Counted from the first letter of the stretch, positions 36,748-46,539 are shown. The stretch: 64,000 bases of DNA from JAHEJN01 sp963787285 (GCA_963787285.1 CAWBCM010000015.1:1-64000), one strand, 5' to 3'. The notes: generated from the letters alone by a model not told the origin. Program-made: numbers and translations.

Positions 36748-38340
36748 TCAGGCGTCGGCGGGCTCGGCATCGTCGTCGGCATCGTCGACGATGGCCTCGA
36801 CCTCGGCCGGAGCCTCCGCCACCGCCTCGCCTCGACCTCGGCCGGAGCCTCCGCCCCGGCGGGTGCCTCGACCTCGACCTCGGCCGGAGCCTCCGCCACC
36901 GCCTCGACCTCGACCTCGGCCGGAGCCTCCGCCCCGGCGGGTGCCTCGGCTTCGGCGCCGGACTGACCCGACTTGGCCTCTTCGTAGTACTCGGCCCAGG
37001 CCTCTTCGGCGTTGTAGTCGCCACCGTCGGCGGTGCCACCGATGTAGTTGCCCTCGGTCGTCGAAGGCGTGCTCACCGAAGTGCTCCTGGTACTCGGCGG
37101 CCACGATGCCGCCCTCGGCCGCCTGCTTGATCGACAGGCTGATGCGACGGCGCTGGAGATCGAGGTCGATGATCTTCACCCACAGCTCTTCGCCGGGGGT
37201 GACGACCTGTTCGGGCAGCTCGACGTGATGGGCCGACATCTCCGAGATGTGGACCAGACCCTCGATGCTGTCGCCGACCTGGACGAAGGAGCCGAACGGG
37301 ACGAGCTTGGTGACACGGCCGTAGACGAGCTCGCCGACCTGGTGGGCCGACGCGAACTCCTGCCACGGATCCTGCTGGGTGGCCTTCAGCGAGAGGCTGA
37401 TGCGTTCGCGGTCGAGATCGACCTCGAGCACCTCGACATCGATCTCGTCGCCGACTTCGACCACGTCGCTCGGGTGGTCGACGTGCTTCCACGACAGCTC
37501 GGAAACGTGGACGAGACCGTCCATGCCGCCGAGGTCGACGAAGGCGCCGAAGTTGACGACCGACGACACGATGCCCCGCGACGCTCGCCCGGCTTGAGGT
37601 TGTCGAGGAACTCCTCGCGCTGTTCCTTCTGGGTCTCTTCCAGCCATGCCCGACGGGACAGCACGACGTTGTTGCGGTTCTTGTCGAGCTCGATGATCTT
37701 GGCCTCGATGCTCGCGGCCGACGTAGGGCTGGAGATCGCGGACTCGACGCAGCTCGACCAGCGACGCGGGCAGGAAGCCGCGCAGGCCGATGTCGACGAT
37801 GAGGCCGCCCTTGACGACTTCGATGACCGGGCCCTTGACCATGCCCTCTTCTTCCTTGATCTGCTCGATCTTGCCCCAGGCCCGCTCGTACTGGGCCCGC
37901 TTCTTGGAAAGGACCAGACGGCCGTCCTTGTCCTCTTTCTGCAGCACCAGGGCTTCGACCTTCTCGCCGAGGCTGACGACCTCGTTGGGGTCGATGTCGT
38001 TGCGGATGCTCAGCTCGCGGCTGGGAATGACTCCCTCGGACTTGAAACCGATGTCGAGGAGGACCTCGTCGAGATCGATCTTGACGACCGTGCCCTCGAC
38101 CATCTGGCCGTCTTCGACCGACACCATCGTGGCGTCGTAGGCCTCGTCGAGGGTCTGGCCGCCGAGATCGGTGCCGATGATCTCACGAGGGGTGTAGGTG
38201 CCGTCGTCGTTGAACGTTCCCATGCCTTCGACGGCTTGGGTGACAACGGCCTGCGTCTCGGCAGGAGCGGCGGGAGGGGCCGCCTCGGGCGCTTCGGCTT
38301 CGGGAGCTTCGGCTTCGGGCGGGGTGGTGATGTCGGACAC
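36748..38340 (-). CDS. rpsA: 30S ribosomal protein bS1 (several frame breaks)
   Basis: GTG 38340 follows AAAGG. Four S1 RNA-binding domains are visible: 'VVKIDLDEVLLDIGFKSEG', 'PVIEVVKGGLIVDIGLRGF', 'IVSSVVNFGAFVDLGGMDG' and 'VTKLVPFGSFVQVGDSIEG', each followed by the usual 'LVHISEMS'-type strand. Breaks occur near 37720 (+1), 37575 (-1 or +2), 37068 (+1) and 36835 (-1 or +2); the restored product is about 530 residues. The C-terminus is an acidic, repetitive Ala/Pro/Glu/Val tail ending 'DDADDDAEPADA'. S1 brings mRNA to the ribosome and is essential, so the breaks are probably errors. Confidence 0.9.
   Translation of the reverse strand: MSDITTPPEAEAPEAEAPEAAPPAAPAETQAVVTQAVEGMGTFNDDGTYTPREIIGTDLGGQTLDEAYDATMVSVEDGQMVEGTVVKIDLDEVLLDIGFKSEGVIPSRELSIRNDIDPNEVVSLGEKVEALVLQKEDKDGRLVLSKKRAQYERAWGKIEQIKEEEGMVKGPVIEVVKGGLIVDIGLRGFLPASLVELRRVRDLQPYVGREHRGQDHRARQEPQQRRAVPSGMAGRDPEGTARGVPRQPQAGRASRGIVSSVVNFGAFVDLGGMDGLVHVSELSWKHVDHPSDVVEVGDEIDVEVLEVDLDRERISLSLKATQQDPWQEFASAHQVGELVYGRVTKLVPFGSFVQVGDSIEGLVHISEMSAHHVELPEQVVTPGEELWVKIIDLDLQRRRISLSIKQAAEGGIVAAEYQEHFGEHAFDDRGQLHRWHRRRWRLQRRRGLGRVLRRGQVGSVRRRSRGTRRGGGSGRGRGRGGGGGSGRGRGRGTRRGGGSGRGRGEAVAEAPAEVEAIVDDADDDAEPADA
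36793..36957. repeat. rpsA: Imperfect tandem repeat coding the rpsA C-terminal tail
   Basis: The segment consists of near-identical units (CTCGGCCGGAGCCTCCGCC with either CCGGCGGGTGCC or ACCGCC variants) that encode alternating 'EAPAEVEVEA' and 'EAPAGAEAPAEVE' blocks. Such repeats are prone to length change and to assembly error, and one frame break falls inside it. Confidence 0.8.
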
Positions 38341-38429
38341 AGAGAAACCTTTGGATTTTCCTCGTGTCGACGCTGGTTGCGCCGCGGTGGAGGAGTCGTT
38401 GAACAGGGACTGCTACAGGCTAACGGAGC

Positions 38430-38454
38430 GATGAGCCGGTGCCTCCGGCTCATC
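38430..38454 (-). terminator. Terminator hairpin downstream of the secreted nuclease gene
   Basis: GATGAGCCGG (38430-38439) pairs perfectly with CCGGCTCATC (38445-38454) across a five-base loop. It lies 26 bases beyond the leftward nuclease stop and 90 bases before the rpsA start. No strong T-tract follows. Confidence 0.6.
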
Positions 38455-38479
38455 ACCCCGCTCTTCTCGTCCGGCGGAT

Positions 38480-41400
38480 CTAGGCCCAGCTCGCCCACAG
38501 CCAGGCAAGCGCGAGTACCTTGATCGCCGCCGAGGTGGACCCGGATCCCTGCAGGCGATCGCCGATCGCCACGCCGAGCACAGCGAGCTTGACCCGGTGT
38601 GGTCGACCGGCGCGTCGATGGCCGCCTCGACGGCGCCGGTCGTCAGGCTTCGGTCGATCGCATAGAGATCGGCGAGCCATGCGTCGACCACCGCATCGTC
38701 GAGGCCACTGCGCTGCAGCCTGAACGCAACGGTTGCGTGCGTCCTCAATGCCTGGCTGCCCTTGGCGCTCAGCGTGTCGCCGCCGAGCCAATACCGCTCT
38801 TCAAGCGTGCGGCGGAGGAGACGGGCTGCGCTCATCGCCTGCCGGTCGCCGTTCGCCCTTTTCTCGACCGCGTCGGCCAAGGCCGCCAGGTCGTCGCGAG
38901 ACGTGGTTTCGACCGCCATCATGTCGAGACCGACGAGAACGGGGTCGTGGTCGGACGAGCGGTGGGCATCGGGCCAGAACGCTGCCGCCGGGTTCAGATC
39001 GCCACTGAACTCGGTGGGGTCGAGGATGGCATCGTTGTAGTCGGCGAACCGGGGTTCATCGGCATTGATGTGCCACACGGCTGCGCCGACGACGTTGGCC
39101 AACTGCGACTCGTTGGCCAGGGCGTGGTCGAGATAGCCGGCACTGCCCCGGAAGACGAAGCTGTAGCGGTCGTCGAAGGGAACGAACGCCTCGAGCAGAT
39201 CGGTGTACCCGGCCGCTTCGAGCGTCGTGATCGGCGCCTCCTGCGCGTAGGCATTGAGGTCGCCGATGATCAGGACATCTCCGTCTCCCTCGCCGGTCGG
39301 ATCGGTCTCCAGCCAGTTCGCGAGCGCGTCAGCGGCTCTGGTTCGCACACCGTCGCAGTTGCCCGAACCGTTGCCGCTGTCGGGGTCGCCCACGTCGTCG
39401 CAAGAGCTGCCTTTGGACTTGAGATGGTTCACCACCACGGTGAAGCGATCGCCGGTGGCGAGGTGTTCGAAGGTCTGGGCCAGCGCCGGGCGGTTCTTCG
39501 TATCGTCGAAATCGGCGTCGACCGCCGCATCGAGGATGGCCGGCGACCCGACCGGCGCCACCGTGTCGGGCGTGTAGACGAAGGCCACCTTGATGGCATC
39601 GATGCCGATGGGGCCCGTGTCGATCGCGGAGTAACCGGAAAGGCCAGCCACCAGCAGGTCGAGCGACGTGTCGTCGTTCTCGATCTCGATGAGACCGACC
39701 ACGTCGGCGTTCATCTCGGTGATCGCTGCGGTGATCTTGCTCTGCTGGCGCTGCAGTTCCGCGTCGCTGTCGGCGCCCCGGCAGTCCTGATCTGCGGCCG
39801 GGCCGCACTCGGCGACACCGGAGTCGGGGGTGTCGAAGAAGTTGAGCACGTTGAAGCTGGCGACGGTGACGTCGCCGCCGGGATTCGGCGCAGCAGTCCG
39901 GGCATTGACGTCGGCGAAGGGCACATCACCCACGGGCCGCAGCCGGTACTCGTCGAACCCGTAATCGACGATGGCGGTCAGCCCTGTCACCGTGTCGCCG
40001 ACCCGACGCGTGCCGTCAGCGTTCACGTACGGCGGCAGATCGCCCGGCCCGTAGACGATCGATCCGTTGCTCAGGTCGTCGAGCAGGATCCGTCCCGGCT
40101 CGAGCGAATCGGGCACCAGATCACCGTCGAGGTCCTCGCCGAGGCCCGGGGTCGGGGCGAACACGTGGGTCGGGCTGTACTGACGGCCGGCGGCCGACAG
40201 GACGATCTCACCGAATCGGCCCAGACCGAACGTGTCGCTCACCGTGAGCGTCTGGGGGAAGGTGGCGATCATGCCCTCGTAGGCCTCGAGGTCACGAGCG
40301 TCGACGTCGGGCAGGGTGATGGCCACGGGCGTGGCCGTCGCGGAGCCGCCGTCGCACACCTCGACGCGCTCGACCGATGAGATCTCGGTGACATCGAAGT
40401 GCTCGGCCACCGTCCCTTGCACGCGGACGACATCGCCGACGGCGACCGGAACGGGCGACGATCCGGTGAACACCGCTATGCCTTCGGAGCTCGCCGGATC
40501 GGTGTCGACATCGACGTCTTCCTCCTGCACGAACAGGAGCGACAGGGTGTCCTGGAAGTCGGCCGTCACCACGCCTTCGATCACGACGACCTGGCCGGCG
40601 AGCGGGCTGGCGGATCCCGATCCCTGAACAGCGGAGATGCGCGTTGCCGCACCGTCGAGACACACGCCGAAGGGATCGACGGTGGACCCGGCGTCACACC
40701 CATTGGCGGCGCCGGGAGTGTCGTCGCCACCGGCGGGGTCGAGCCCGCCGATCTGCCATGCGCCGTCGCACACGTACACGTGGCCGGGCGCCGACGAACC
40801 GTCAGGACCGACGAGCGTGGAGCTGTAGAGCAGGTCGCCGGAACCAACGCTGGCCACGACGCCGACCGAGTCGAGGACCTCGCTCCAGGGAGCGGCGTCG
40901 ATGACGCCGTCGTCGTCGATGTCGAGGTCGGTGCTCGCCGTACCCGTGTAGTCGCGCACGAGCAGGTGGGTGACGTTGTCGGAGTTCTCGAAGTTCAGAT
41001 CGACCAACACGTCGGGCGTGGCGAGGGTGAGCAGTCCGTCACCGGCCAGGAGGAACCCCGAGGCGGGGATGACCACTCCGTCGAGCGGCGTCCACTCCTC
41101 GACGGTTCCCGAGCCCGTCGACCCGTCGCCGATGACCAGGTAGGACAGGCCGTCGAGAACGTCACCCGGCGTGCCCGACAGCTCGAAGTACTCGTCGAAG
41201 TCGGTACCCGGTTGGTCGATCCTGATCTCGCTGATCGACGCCGTGACCGGCTCCGGAGGACACGGGTTCGCTGCCCCAGGAGTGTCGGCACCCCCTACGG
41301 GATCGAACGGACCCATGACGAATCCGGCGGCGCATCGGAAGGCATGTCCCGGCACCGTCGTGCCGTCCGGTCCGACCACGGTCGTCGAGTAGTAGCGCTC

Positions 41401-41924
41401 CGTGCCGCTGGAGGCGAGAGATTCGACCAATGCGACCGAGTCGACCACCTCGACCCAGGGCGTGGCGTCGAGCATGCCGTCGTCGTCGGTGTCGAGATCG
41501 TCGCCGAGGGCGCCGCTGAATCCGTCCACGACCAGCAGGGTGAGGTTGTCGCTGTTCTCGAAGTTGAGGCTCACGATCTGGTCGGCGACGCCGAGCGTCA
41601 GCGTGACCTCGCCGAGCACCAGGAAGCCACCGGTGCCGAGCACGAACCCGTCGAGGGGGGTGAGGTTCTCGACCACGCCGCTGCCGGCGGTGGCTGCGCC
41701 GTCACCGATCACCAGGAACGACAGACCGTCGAGACTCGCCCCCGGCGTCCCGCGAGCTCGACGTACTCGTCGTTGTCGGAGCCCGGCTGATCGATTCGGA
41801 CCTCGTTGATGACCACGTCGCCGGGCGCAGCCGAAGCGACTGACTCCCCGACGAGGGGCAGCAGCGAGGCCGCCATGGCAAGCGCACAGACGACACGGAA
41901 TCGGGACAGGAGAGACATGACCAC
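38480..41924 (-). CDS. Secreted ExeM/NucH-like nuclease with two lamin-tail domains (two frame breaks)
   Basis: ATG 41924 (or 41918) gives a signal peptide ('VCALAMAASLLPLVGESVAS'). A break near 41745 separates this from the main frame. Two lamin-tail-like domains follow ('ELAG..SLDGLSFLVIGDG' and 'YFELSGTPGDVLDGLSYLVI'), then an OB-fold region ('QVVVIEGVVTADFQDTL'). Last is an endonuclease/exonuclease/phosphatase domain with 'VASFNVLNFFDTPD', 'GLIEIENDD', 'LIIGDLNAYAQEAP' and 'RSSDHDPVLVGLD'. A break near 38595 precedes a hydrophobic C-terminal end ('IKVLALAWLWASWA') that may anchor it. About 1,145 residues. Related ExeM proteins degrade extracellular DNA in biofilms and during phosphate scavenging. 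Confidence 0.85.
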
Positions 41925-42058
41925 CTCGTGAGTGGGACGGATCTGCTCTCGGTCCTAGCAGCCTGATCGTGTCGTGCCCGGACGGCCGCGACATGAACTA
42001 CATCGGGGATTTACCCACGTCTCCCCAAGGCCCAATCGCCGCTTTTGATCCGATCGGT

Positions 42059-44737
42059 CTACTTTGCGTCGGCCCAGGTGGGCCCGAAGCTCAGGTTCAC
42101 CTCGAGCGGAACCCGAAGATCGAAGGCCGAGCCCATCACGTCGGGTACGAGCTCGGCCATGGCGTCGTGCTCGTCGGGCGTGACCTCGAGGATCACCTCG
42201 TCGTGCACCTGGAGGATCAGCCGGCTGGAGCGATCGTGCTCGACGAGCGCCCGATCGAGCTTCACCAGTGCCACCTTGAAGATGTCGGCGGCCAGGCCCT
42301 GGATACCCGCATTCATGGCCTGACGCTCGCCGGCCTGGCGGATTCGGAAGTTGCTCGACGACAGCTCGGGGATCTGCCGGCGCCGCCCGAACAAGGTCTC
42401 GGTGTAGCCCCGTTCGCGGGCGAGGGCCACGGTGTCGTCCATGTACTGCTTCACGGCCGGGAACGCGACGAAGTAGGCGTCGAGGATCTTGGCCGCCTCG
42501 TCGGTGGGGATGTTGAGTCGTTGGCCGAGCCCGTACGCCTCCATGCCGTAGGCCAGACCGTACGAAACCATCTTGGCTTTCGAGCGCTGCTCGGTGGTCA
42601 CCTCGCCCGGGTCGACTTCGAAGATCCTCGATGCCGTGGCGTTGTGGATGTCGTCGCCCGCCTCGAACGCCGCGATCAGCCCGGGATCCTCGGCCAGGTG
42701 GGCGATGCACCGCAGCTCGATCTGGTTGTAGTCGGCCACCAGCAGCTCGTAGCCCTCGGCCGCTACGAACACCTTGCGGAAGGCCCGACCGGTCTCGGAC
42801 CGCACGGGGATGTTGTGCAGGTTCGGCGCATCGGAACTCAACCGTCCGGTCCGGGCCACCGTCTGGTTGAACGTGGCGCGGATGCGATCACCGGGGCCGA
42901 CCTCGGCCAGTAGCCCCTCGCCGTAGGTCGATCGCAGCTTCTCGACCTCGCGGTATTGGAGCAGGTGGTCGACGATGGGATGGTCGTCGCGCATCTTCTC
43001 GAGCGTCTGCGCGTCGGTGCTGTAGCCGGTCTTGGTCTTCTTCTGCGGAGTGAGGCCCAGCTCGTCGAACAGCACCTCCCGCAGTTGCTTGGTGGAGTTG
43101 ACGTTGAAGTCGTGGCCGGCGTCGTCGACGATGGCCGCACGCAGTTCCTCGGCCTTCGACCGCAACTCGTCGCGCAGCGCCGTGAGCTCGCCCACGTCGA
43201 CGCCGACGCCGATCATCTCCATGCGGGCCAGAACGGTGACCAGCGGAAGCTCGATGTCACGGTTCAGATCTTCGAGACCCTGCGCCGAGAGGGCGGCCTC
43301 GAGGGGGTCGACCAGAAAGGCGACGGCCAACGCCTCTCGTGCGGCGACCTGCGAGCGAACCACGGGTTCGTCACCCAACGAGAGCTGACCCGAGGAGTCC
43401 CCGGCCGCGTCGTCGTCGGGAAGGGCCTTGTGCGCGTAGCGCCGGAGCAGATCGGCCAGCAGGTACCGGGCCTCGGCCGGATCGAGCAGATAGGCGGCGA
43501 GCCTCGTGTCGATGGCCAGATCGGCCACGGGGATCTCGGCGGCGAGGAAGTGACGCACGAGCGGCTTGATCCCGTGCCCGGCCAGGCGCCGCCCGCCCGG
43601 AGCCAACCGCGACGACAGGCGCCCACCACCGCCCGCGTCGGCGAGGAGCTCGGCGGAGAACCAGGCCACCTCGCCCTCACTCGCCTCGATGACGACCGCG
43701 AGGCCGTCGAGCACCCGCTCGGCGTCGTCGGCCCACACGGCGGCGACGGCCAACGGCTGGTCGCTGGACGCAAGACTCTCGAGCACGACTGTCGCCGCGG
43801 CCGGCGTGTCGATCTCGGTGGTCTCCGCCTCGATCACCTCGTCGGCCGGGCCGGCACCGACGTCGGATCCCCAGGCCTCGGCCAGGCGGGCGTGGAGGGT
43901 CTGGAATTCGAGGAAGTCGAACAGCTGGCGCACGGCCTCGGGATCGGGTGTGCCCCGCTCGAGCTCGATGTAGTCGAAGTCGAGGTCGACGTCGCGCAGC
44001 AGGACCATCAGCTCGGTGTTCAGCCGCACGGCGTCCTGGTTGGCGGCCAGGTTCTCGCGAAGTTTCGGGGTCTGTTCGTCGACGTGCTGGTAGATGCCGT
44101 CGATTCCGCCGTAGGTGTTCACCAGCTTGGCCGCCGTCTTCTCGCCGACTCCCGGCACGCCAGGCAGATTGTCGCTCTTGTCGCCGCGAAGGGCCGCGTA
44201 CTGCACGTAGTCGGAAGGCCTGACGCCGGTCCGCTCGAAGATGCCGGCCTCGTCGTAGAACGCGTAGTCGCTGACGCCACGTTTGTTGTAGAGCACCTTG
44301 ATGTGGGGGTCCTCGACGAGCTGGTAGGCGTCGCGATCGCCGGTGACCACGATGCAGTCGTCGCCGTTGTCCCGGGCTCGGGTGGCGAGGGTCGCGATGA
44401 TGTCGTCGGCCTCGACGCCGGATTTCTCGATGATGGGAAGCTCGAGCACCTCGACCACCTGACGCACGAGCCCCATCTGCTGGCGGAGGATGTCGGGCGT
44501 CTCCTTGCGGCCGGCCTTGTAGGTGTCGAGTCGTTCGTGGCGGAATGTCGGCTCGGGACGGTCGAAGGCCACGGCGATGCGATCGGGTTGGTGATCGCGC
44601 ACCAGGTTGATGAGCATCGAGGTGAAGCCGAACACGGCGTTGGTGACCTGACCCGACGCCGTGGCCAGATCGGTCGGCAGGGCGAAGAAGGCGCGATAGG
44701 TGAGGGAGTTCCCGTCGATGAGCATGAGCGTGGTCAC
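42059..44737 (-). CDS. polA: DNA polymerase I
   Basis: An intact 892-residue protein from GTG 44737 (ATG 44725 possible). The N-terminal 5' nuclease is complete ('LMLIDGNSLTYRAFFALP', 'IIATLATRARDNGDDCIVVT', 'VPGVGEKTAAKLVNTYGG'). The middle 3'-5' exonuclease domain lacks its catalytic carboxylates, usual for this phylum. The polymerase has motif A 'VADYNQIELRCIAHLAEDPG', motif B 'RSKAKMVSYGLAYGMEAYGL' (Tyr in the O-helix position, as in mycobacteria) and motif C 'LILQVHDEVILEV'. Works in Okazaki-fragment processing and repair gap filling, fitting the uvr neighbourhood. Confidence 0.98.
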   Translation of the reverse strand: MTTLMLIDGNSLTYRAFFALPTDLATASGQVTNAVFGFTSMLINLVRDHQPDRIAVAFDRPEPTFRHERLDTYKAGRKETPDILRQQMGLVRQVVEVLELPIIEKSGVEADDIIATLATRARDNGDDCIVVTGDRDAYQLVEDPHIKVLYNKRGVSDYAFYDEAGIFERTGVRPSDYVQYAALRGDKSDNLPGVPGVGEKTAAKLVNTYGGIDGIYQHVDEQTPKLRENLAANQDAVRLNTELMVLLRDVDLDFDYIELERGTPDPEAVRQLFDFLEFQTLHARLAEAWGSDVGAGPADEVIEAETTEIDTPAAATVVLESLASSDQPLAVAAVWADDAERVLDGLAVVIEASEGEVAWFSAELLADAGGGGRLSSRLAPGGRRLAGHGIKPLVRHFLAAEIPVADLAIDTRLAAYLLDPAEARYLLADLLRRYAHKALPDDDAAGDSSGQLSLGDEPVVRSQVAAREALAVAFLVDPLEAALSAQGLEDLNRDIELPLVTVLARMEMIGVGVDVGELTALRDELRSKAEELRAAIVDDAGHDFNVNSTKQLREVLFDELGLTPQKKTKTGYSTDAQTLEKMRDDHPIVDHLLQYREVEKLRSTYGEGLLAEVGPGDRIRATFNQTVARTGRLSSDAPNLHNIPVRSETGRAFRKVFVAAEGYELLVADYNQIELRCIAHLAEDPGLIAAFEAGDDIHNATASRIFEVDPGEVTTEQRSKAKMVSYGLAYGMEAYGLGQRLNIPTDEAAKILDAYFVAFPAVKQYMDDTVALARERGYTETLFGRRRQIPELSSSNFRIRQAGERQAMNAGIQGLAADIFKVALVKLDRALVEHDRSSRLILQVHDEVILEVTPDEHDAMAELVPDVMGSAFDLRVPLEVNLSFGPTWADAK

Positions 44738-44786
44738 GGTCGTGACCCTACGCGCGACCGGGGGTCACGCGACGAGTCCGCGACGC

Positions 44787-45407
44787 TCAGTCGGTGGCCT
44801 CCGTATCGGGCGTCAGGGTGCCATCGAGCACCTCGGCGGCGATATCGCGCATGGATCGGCGGGCGGTCATCGCCGTGGTCTGCACGAAACGAAAGGCCTG
44901 GGCCTCGCTCATGCCGTGCTCGTCCATCAGAGCACCCTTGGCCCGGTCGATGATCTTGCGCGCTTCGAGTCGTTCACCGAGCTCGGCTGCCTCGTCGGCG
45001 AGGGCGAGCGTCTCGAGGAAGCGGGCGTGGGCGATCTCGATGGCCGGGATGAGATCGTGGCGCTGCCACGGCTTCACGAGGTAGCCGAGCGCCCCGGCAT
45101 CGGTGGCCCGGGCGATGAGATCGCGCTGGCTGTAGGCCGTGAGGATGACAACACCGGCCAGGCGCCGCTCGGTGAGCAGATCGGCGGCCTCGATGCCGTC
45201 GATACCCGGCATGCGCACGTCGAGGATCACCAGATCGGGTCGATGCTGCTCCACCAGACCCAGGACCTCGTCACCCCGCCCGGTGCTGGCGACGACGTCG
45301 TAGCCCTCGTCGATCAGGCACTCGACCAGATCGAGGCGGATGATCGGCTCGTCCTCGGCCACGACCAGCCGGAGTGGACGGGTCGGTGTCCCGCTGCCGT
45401 CGCCCAC
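44787..45407 (-). CDS. pdtaR: ANTAR-domain response regulator (PdtaR-like)
   Basis: GTG 45407 was chosen because it directly follows the previous stop and leaves a short lead to the receiver. The receiver is complete: 'LRLVVAEDEPIIRLDLVECL', phospho-acceptor Asp63 in 'LVILDVRMPGIDGIEA', Lys112 in 'GYLVKPWQRHDL'. The C-terminal ANTAR RNA-binding domain reads 'RLEARKIIDRAKGALMDEHG' and 'SEAQAFRFVQTTAM'. At 206 residues it matches mycobacterial Rv1626 (PdtaR), which binds terminator hairpins in RNA when phosphorylated. No PdtaS-type kinase is in the window. The position just upstream of polA is conserved in actinobacteria. Confidence 0.9.
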   Translation of the reverse strand: MGDGSGTPTRPLRLVVAEDEPIIRLDLVECLIDEGYDVVASTGRGDEVLGLVEQHRPDLVILDVRMPGIDGIEAADLLTERRLAGVVILTAYSQRDLIARATDAGALGYLVKPWQRHDLIPAIEIAHARFLETLALADEAAELGERLEARKIIDRAKGALMDEHGMSEAQAFRFVQTTAMTARRSMRDIAAEVLDGTLTPDTEATD

Positions 45408-45409
45408 GA

Positions 45410-45700
45410 TCAGCCGCCGGCGAGGAGCTGATCGAGGAGGTCGTCCTGGACGCGCTCGAGACGCTCGATGTCGGCCAACACCGCGCTGCGGTGCTTCTGC
45501 ATGGCCTTGGCGTGACGGTCGGCCACCCGATGCTCCTTGTCGGCGAGCGGCGTCTCCGACACCAGAGCCCGTATGCGGGCGTCGTCGGCCTCGGACGCCA
45601 GCTGTTCGAGCTGCTCGTCGGCGATCCGCAGGTCGTCGCGCAGGCGGTTCAGTCGATCGCTGAGATCGATGAGCCGCCTTTCGATCTGGGCACGGGACAT
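45410..45700 (-). CDS. Short coiled-coil protein
   Basis: A 96-residue highly helical protein with heptad patterns throughout ('RRLIDLSDRLNRLRDDLRI', 'AKAMQKHRSAVLADIERLER'). It contains no domain beyond coiled coil. Its stop lies two bases before the PdtaR-like GTG, so the two are one operon; a partner or modulator role for the ANTAR regulator is possible but unproven. Divergent from the DUF3105 lipoprotein gene. Confidence 0.7.
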   Translation of the reverse strand: MSRAQIERRLIDLSDRLNRLRDDLRIADEQLEQLASEADDARIRALVSETPLADKEHRVADRHAKAMQKHRSAVLADIERLERVQDDLLDQLLAGG

Positions 45701-45741
45701 GCGGTGAAGTGTAGAGGGCCGAACTCGGGCACCCTGGAGGC

Positions 45742-46233
45742 GTGCGTACGCGGTTCTCCCTCGTCACCAGTGTCCTGGCGGCGTGTCTCGTCGTGAGTGC
45801 CTGTGCCGGCGCCGGCACCGAGAACGTCGGCTGCTCCAACCCCATCCGGGAGGCGCTCGACCCCCAGTCGGGGCTGCATCTACTCGACCCCGAGACCATC
45901 GTCTACCTCAGCGACCCGCCGACGTCGGGGCCGCACGTGGGCGTCGTGCCGCAGGGAGGCGCCCAGGCCCAGCCCCTCCCCCGCCCGATCCAGGTTGCAC
46001 TCCTGGAAGCCGGTGGCGTACTGGTGCAGTACGGGCCAGTGGCCGAGACCGACCGCGCCGCGCTCGAGTCGGTTGCCGGCGAACTCGTGGTGGTGGCGCC
46101 GTCGGAGGACCTCGAAGCCGACGAGATCGTCGCCACCGCCTGGTTGCACAAGCTGTCGTGTCGAGGGGTCGACGTCGGCGCCCTCCGGGCTTTCGTCGAC
46201 GACCACCTGAACCGCTTCGACGGCCACCCCTGA
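45742..46233 (+). CDS. DUF3105-like lipoprotein
   Basis: GTG 45742 gives a signal peptide with lipobox 'ACLVVSACAGAG'. The mature part has 'YLSDPPTSGPHVGVVPQGG', the hallmark of DUF3105 proteins, followed by 'VLVQYGPVAETDRAAL' and 'ELVVVAPSEDLEADEIVATA', ending at 163 residues. Membrane-anchored and extracellular. The histidine-containing core suggests metal binding, but the function of the family is unknown to me. Confidence 0.75.
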   Translation: MRTRFSLVTSVLAACLVVSACAGAGTENVGCSNPIREALDPQSGLHLLDPETIVYLSDPPTSGPHVGVVPQGGAQAQPLPRPIQVALLEAGGVLVQYGPVAETDRAALESVAGELVVVAPSEDLEADEIVATAWLHKLSCRGVDVGALRAFVDDHLNRFDGHP

Positions 46234-46239
46234 TTCCTC

Positions 46240-46289
46240 CGAAATTGGTTTACCGAGGCCCAAATGTGAGGCCCGGGAAACCGATTTCG
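46240..46289. terminator. Long stem-loop between convergent lipoprotein and tRNA ends
   Basis: CGAAATTGGTTT (46240-46251) pairs with AAACCGATTTCG (46278-46289), 12 positions with one G-T wobble, around a 26-base GC-rich loop. It sits just after the lipoprotein stop and just beyond the 3' end of tRNA-Leu(CAA), so it could terminate both. Confidence 0.55.
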
Positions 46290-46301
46290 AAGGGGACGGG
46301 G

Positions 46302-46385
46302 TGCCCGGGGCGGGACTTGAACCCGCACGATCCGAAGATCGGGGGATTTTGAGTCCCCTGCGTCTGCCAATTCCGCCACCCGGGC
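46302..46385 (-). tRNA. tRNA-Leu (anticodon CAA)
   Basis: An 84-base class II tRNA reading leftward: acceptor GCCCGGG/CCCGGGC, anticodon loop CTCAAAA in stem GGGGA/TCCCC, long variable arm around GATCTTCGGATC, T-arm GCGGGTTCAAGTCCCGC, discriminator A. CCA is not encoded. No attachment-like repeats of its 3' end were seen nearby. Confidence 0.95.
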
Positions 46386-46416
46386 GGGCAACGACGCAAA
46401 AGCGTACCCTCGTGAC

Positions 46417-46539
46417 GTGCAACCTCGTCGACTGCTCTCCCGCCTCGCCCGATGGGCCGCGTTCATCGCCATCGTCGCCACGGCACGCGAGGCGGCCATT
46501 CGACACAACGACGCCAAGTACGGGCCCGAGCGGCCGTGA
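46417..46539 (+). CDS. Possible 40-residue basic membrane peptide
   Basis: GTG 46417 opens a frame reading 'QPRRLLSRLARWAAFIAIVA' then 'TAREAAIRHNDAKYGPERP' and stopping at 46537-46539. It has a basic N-terminus and a short hydrophobic segment. It lies in the leader of the fab operon, 97 bases before fabD, so it could be a real peptide or part of an untranslated leader. No family recognised. Confidence 0.3.
   Translation: MQPRRLLSRLARWAAFIAIVATAREAAIRHNDAKYGPERP

Noticed and set aside
36793..36957. Possible CRISPR-like or satellite repeat
   Set aside because: The units are directly adjacent, have no unique spacers, and encode the repetitive tail of bS1.
38599..41790. Long plus-strand frames opposite the nuclease gene
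   Set aside because: Antisense shadows. The minus strand carries the EEP motifs and signal peptide.
42956..44953. A 665-codon plus-strand frame
   Set aside because: Antisense of polA, low-complexity and without motifs.
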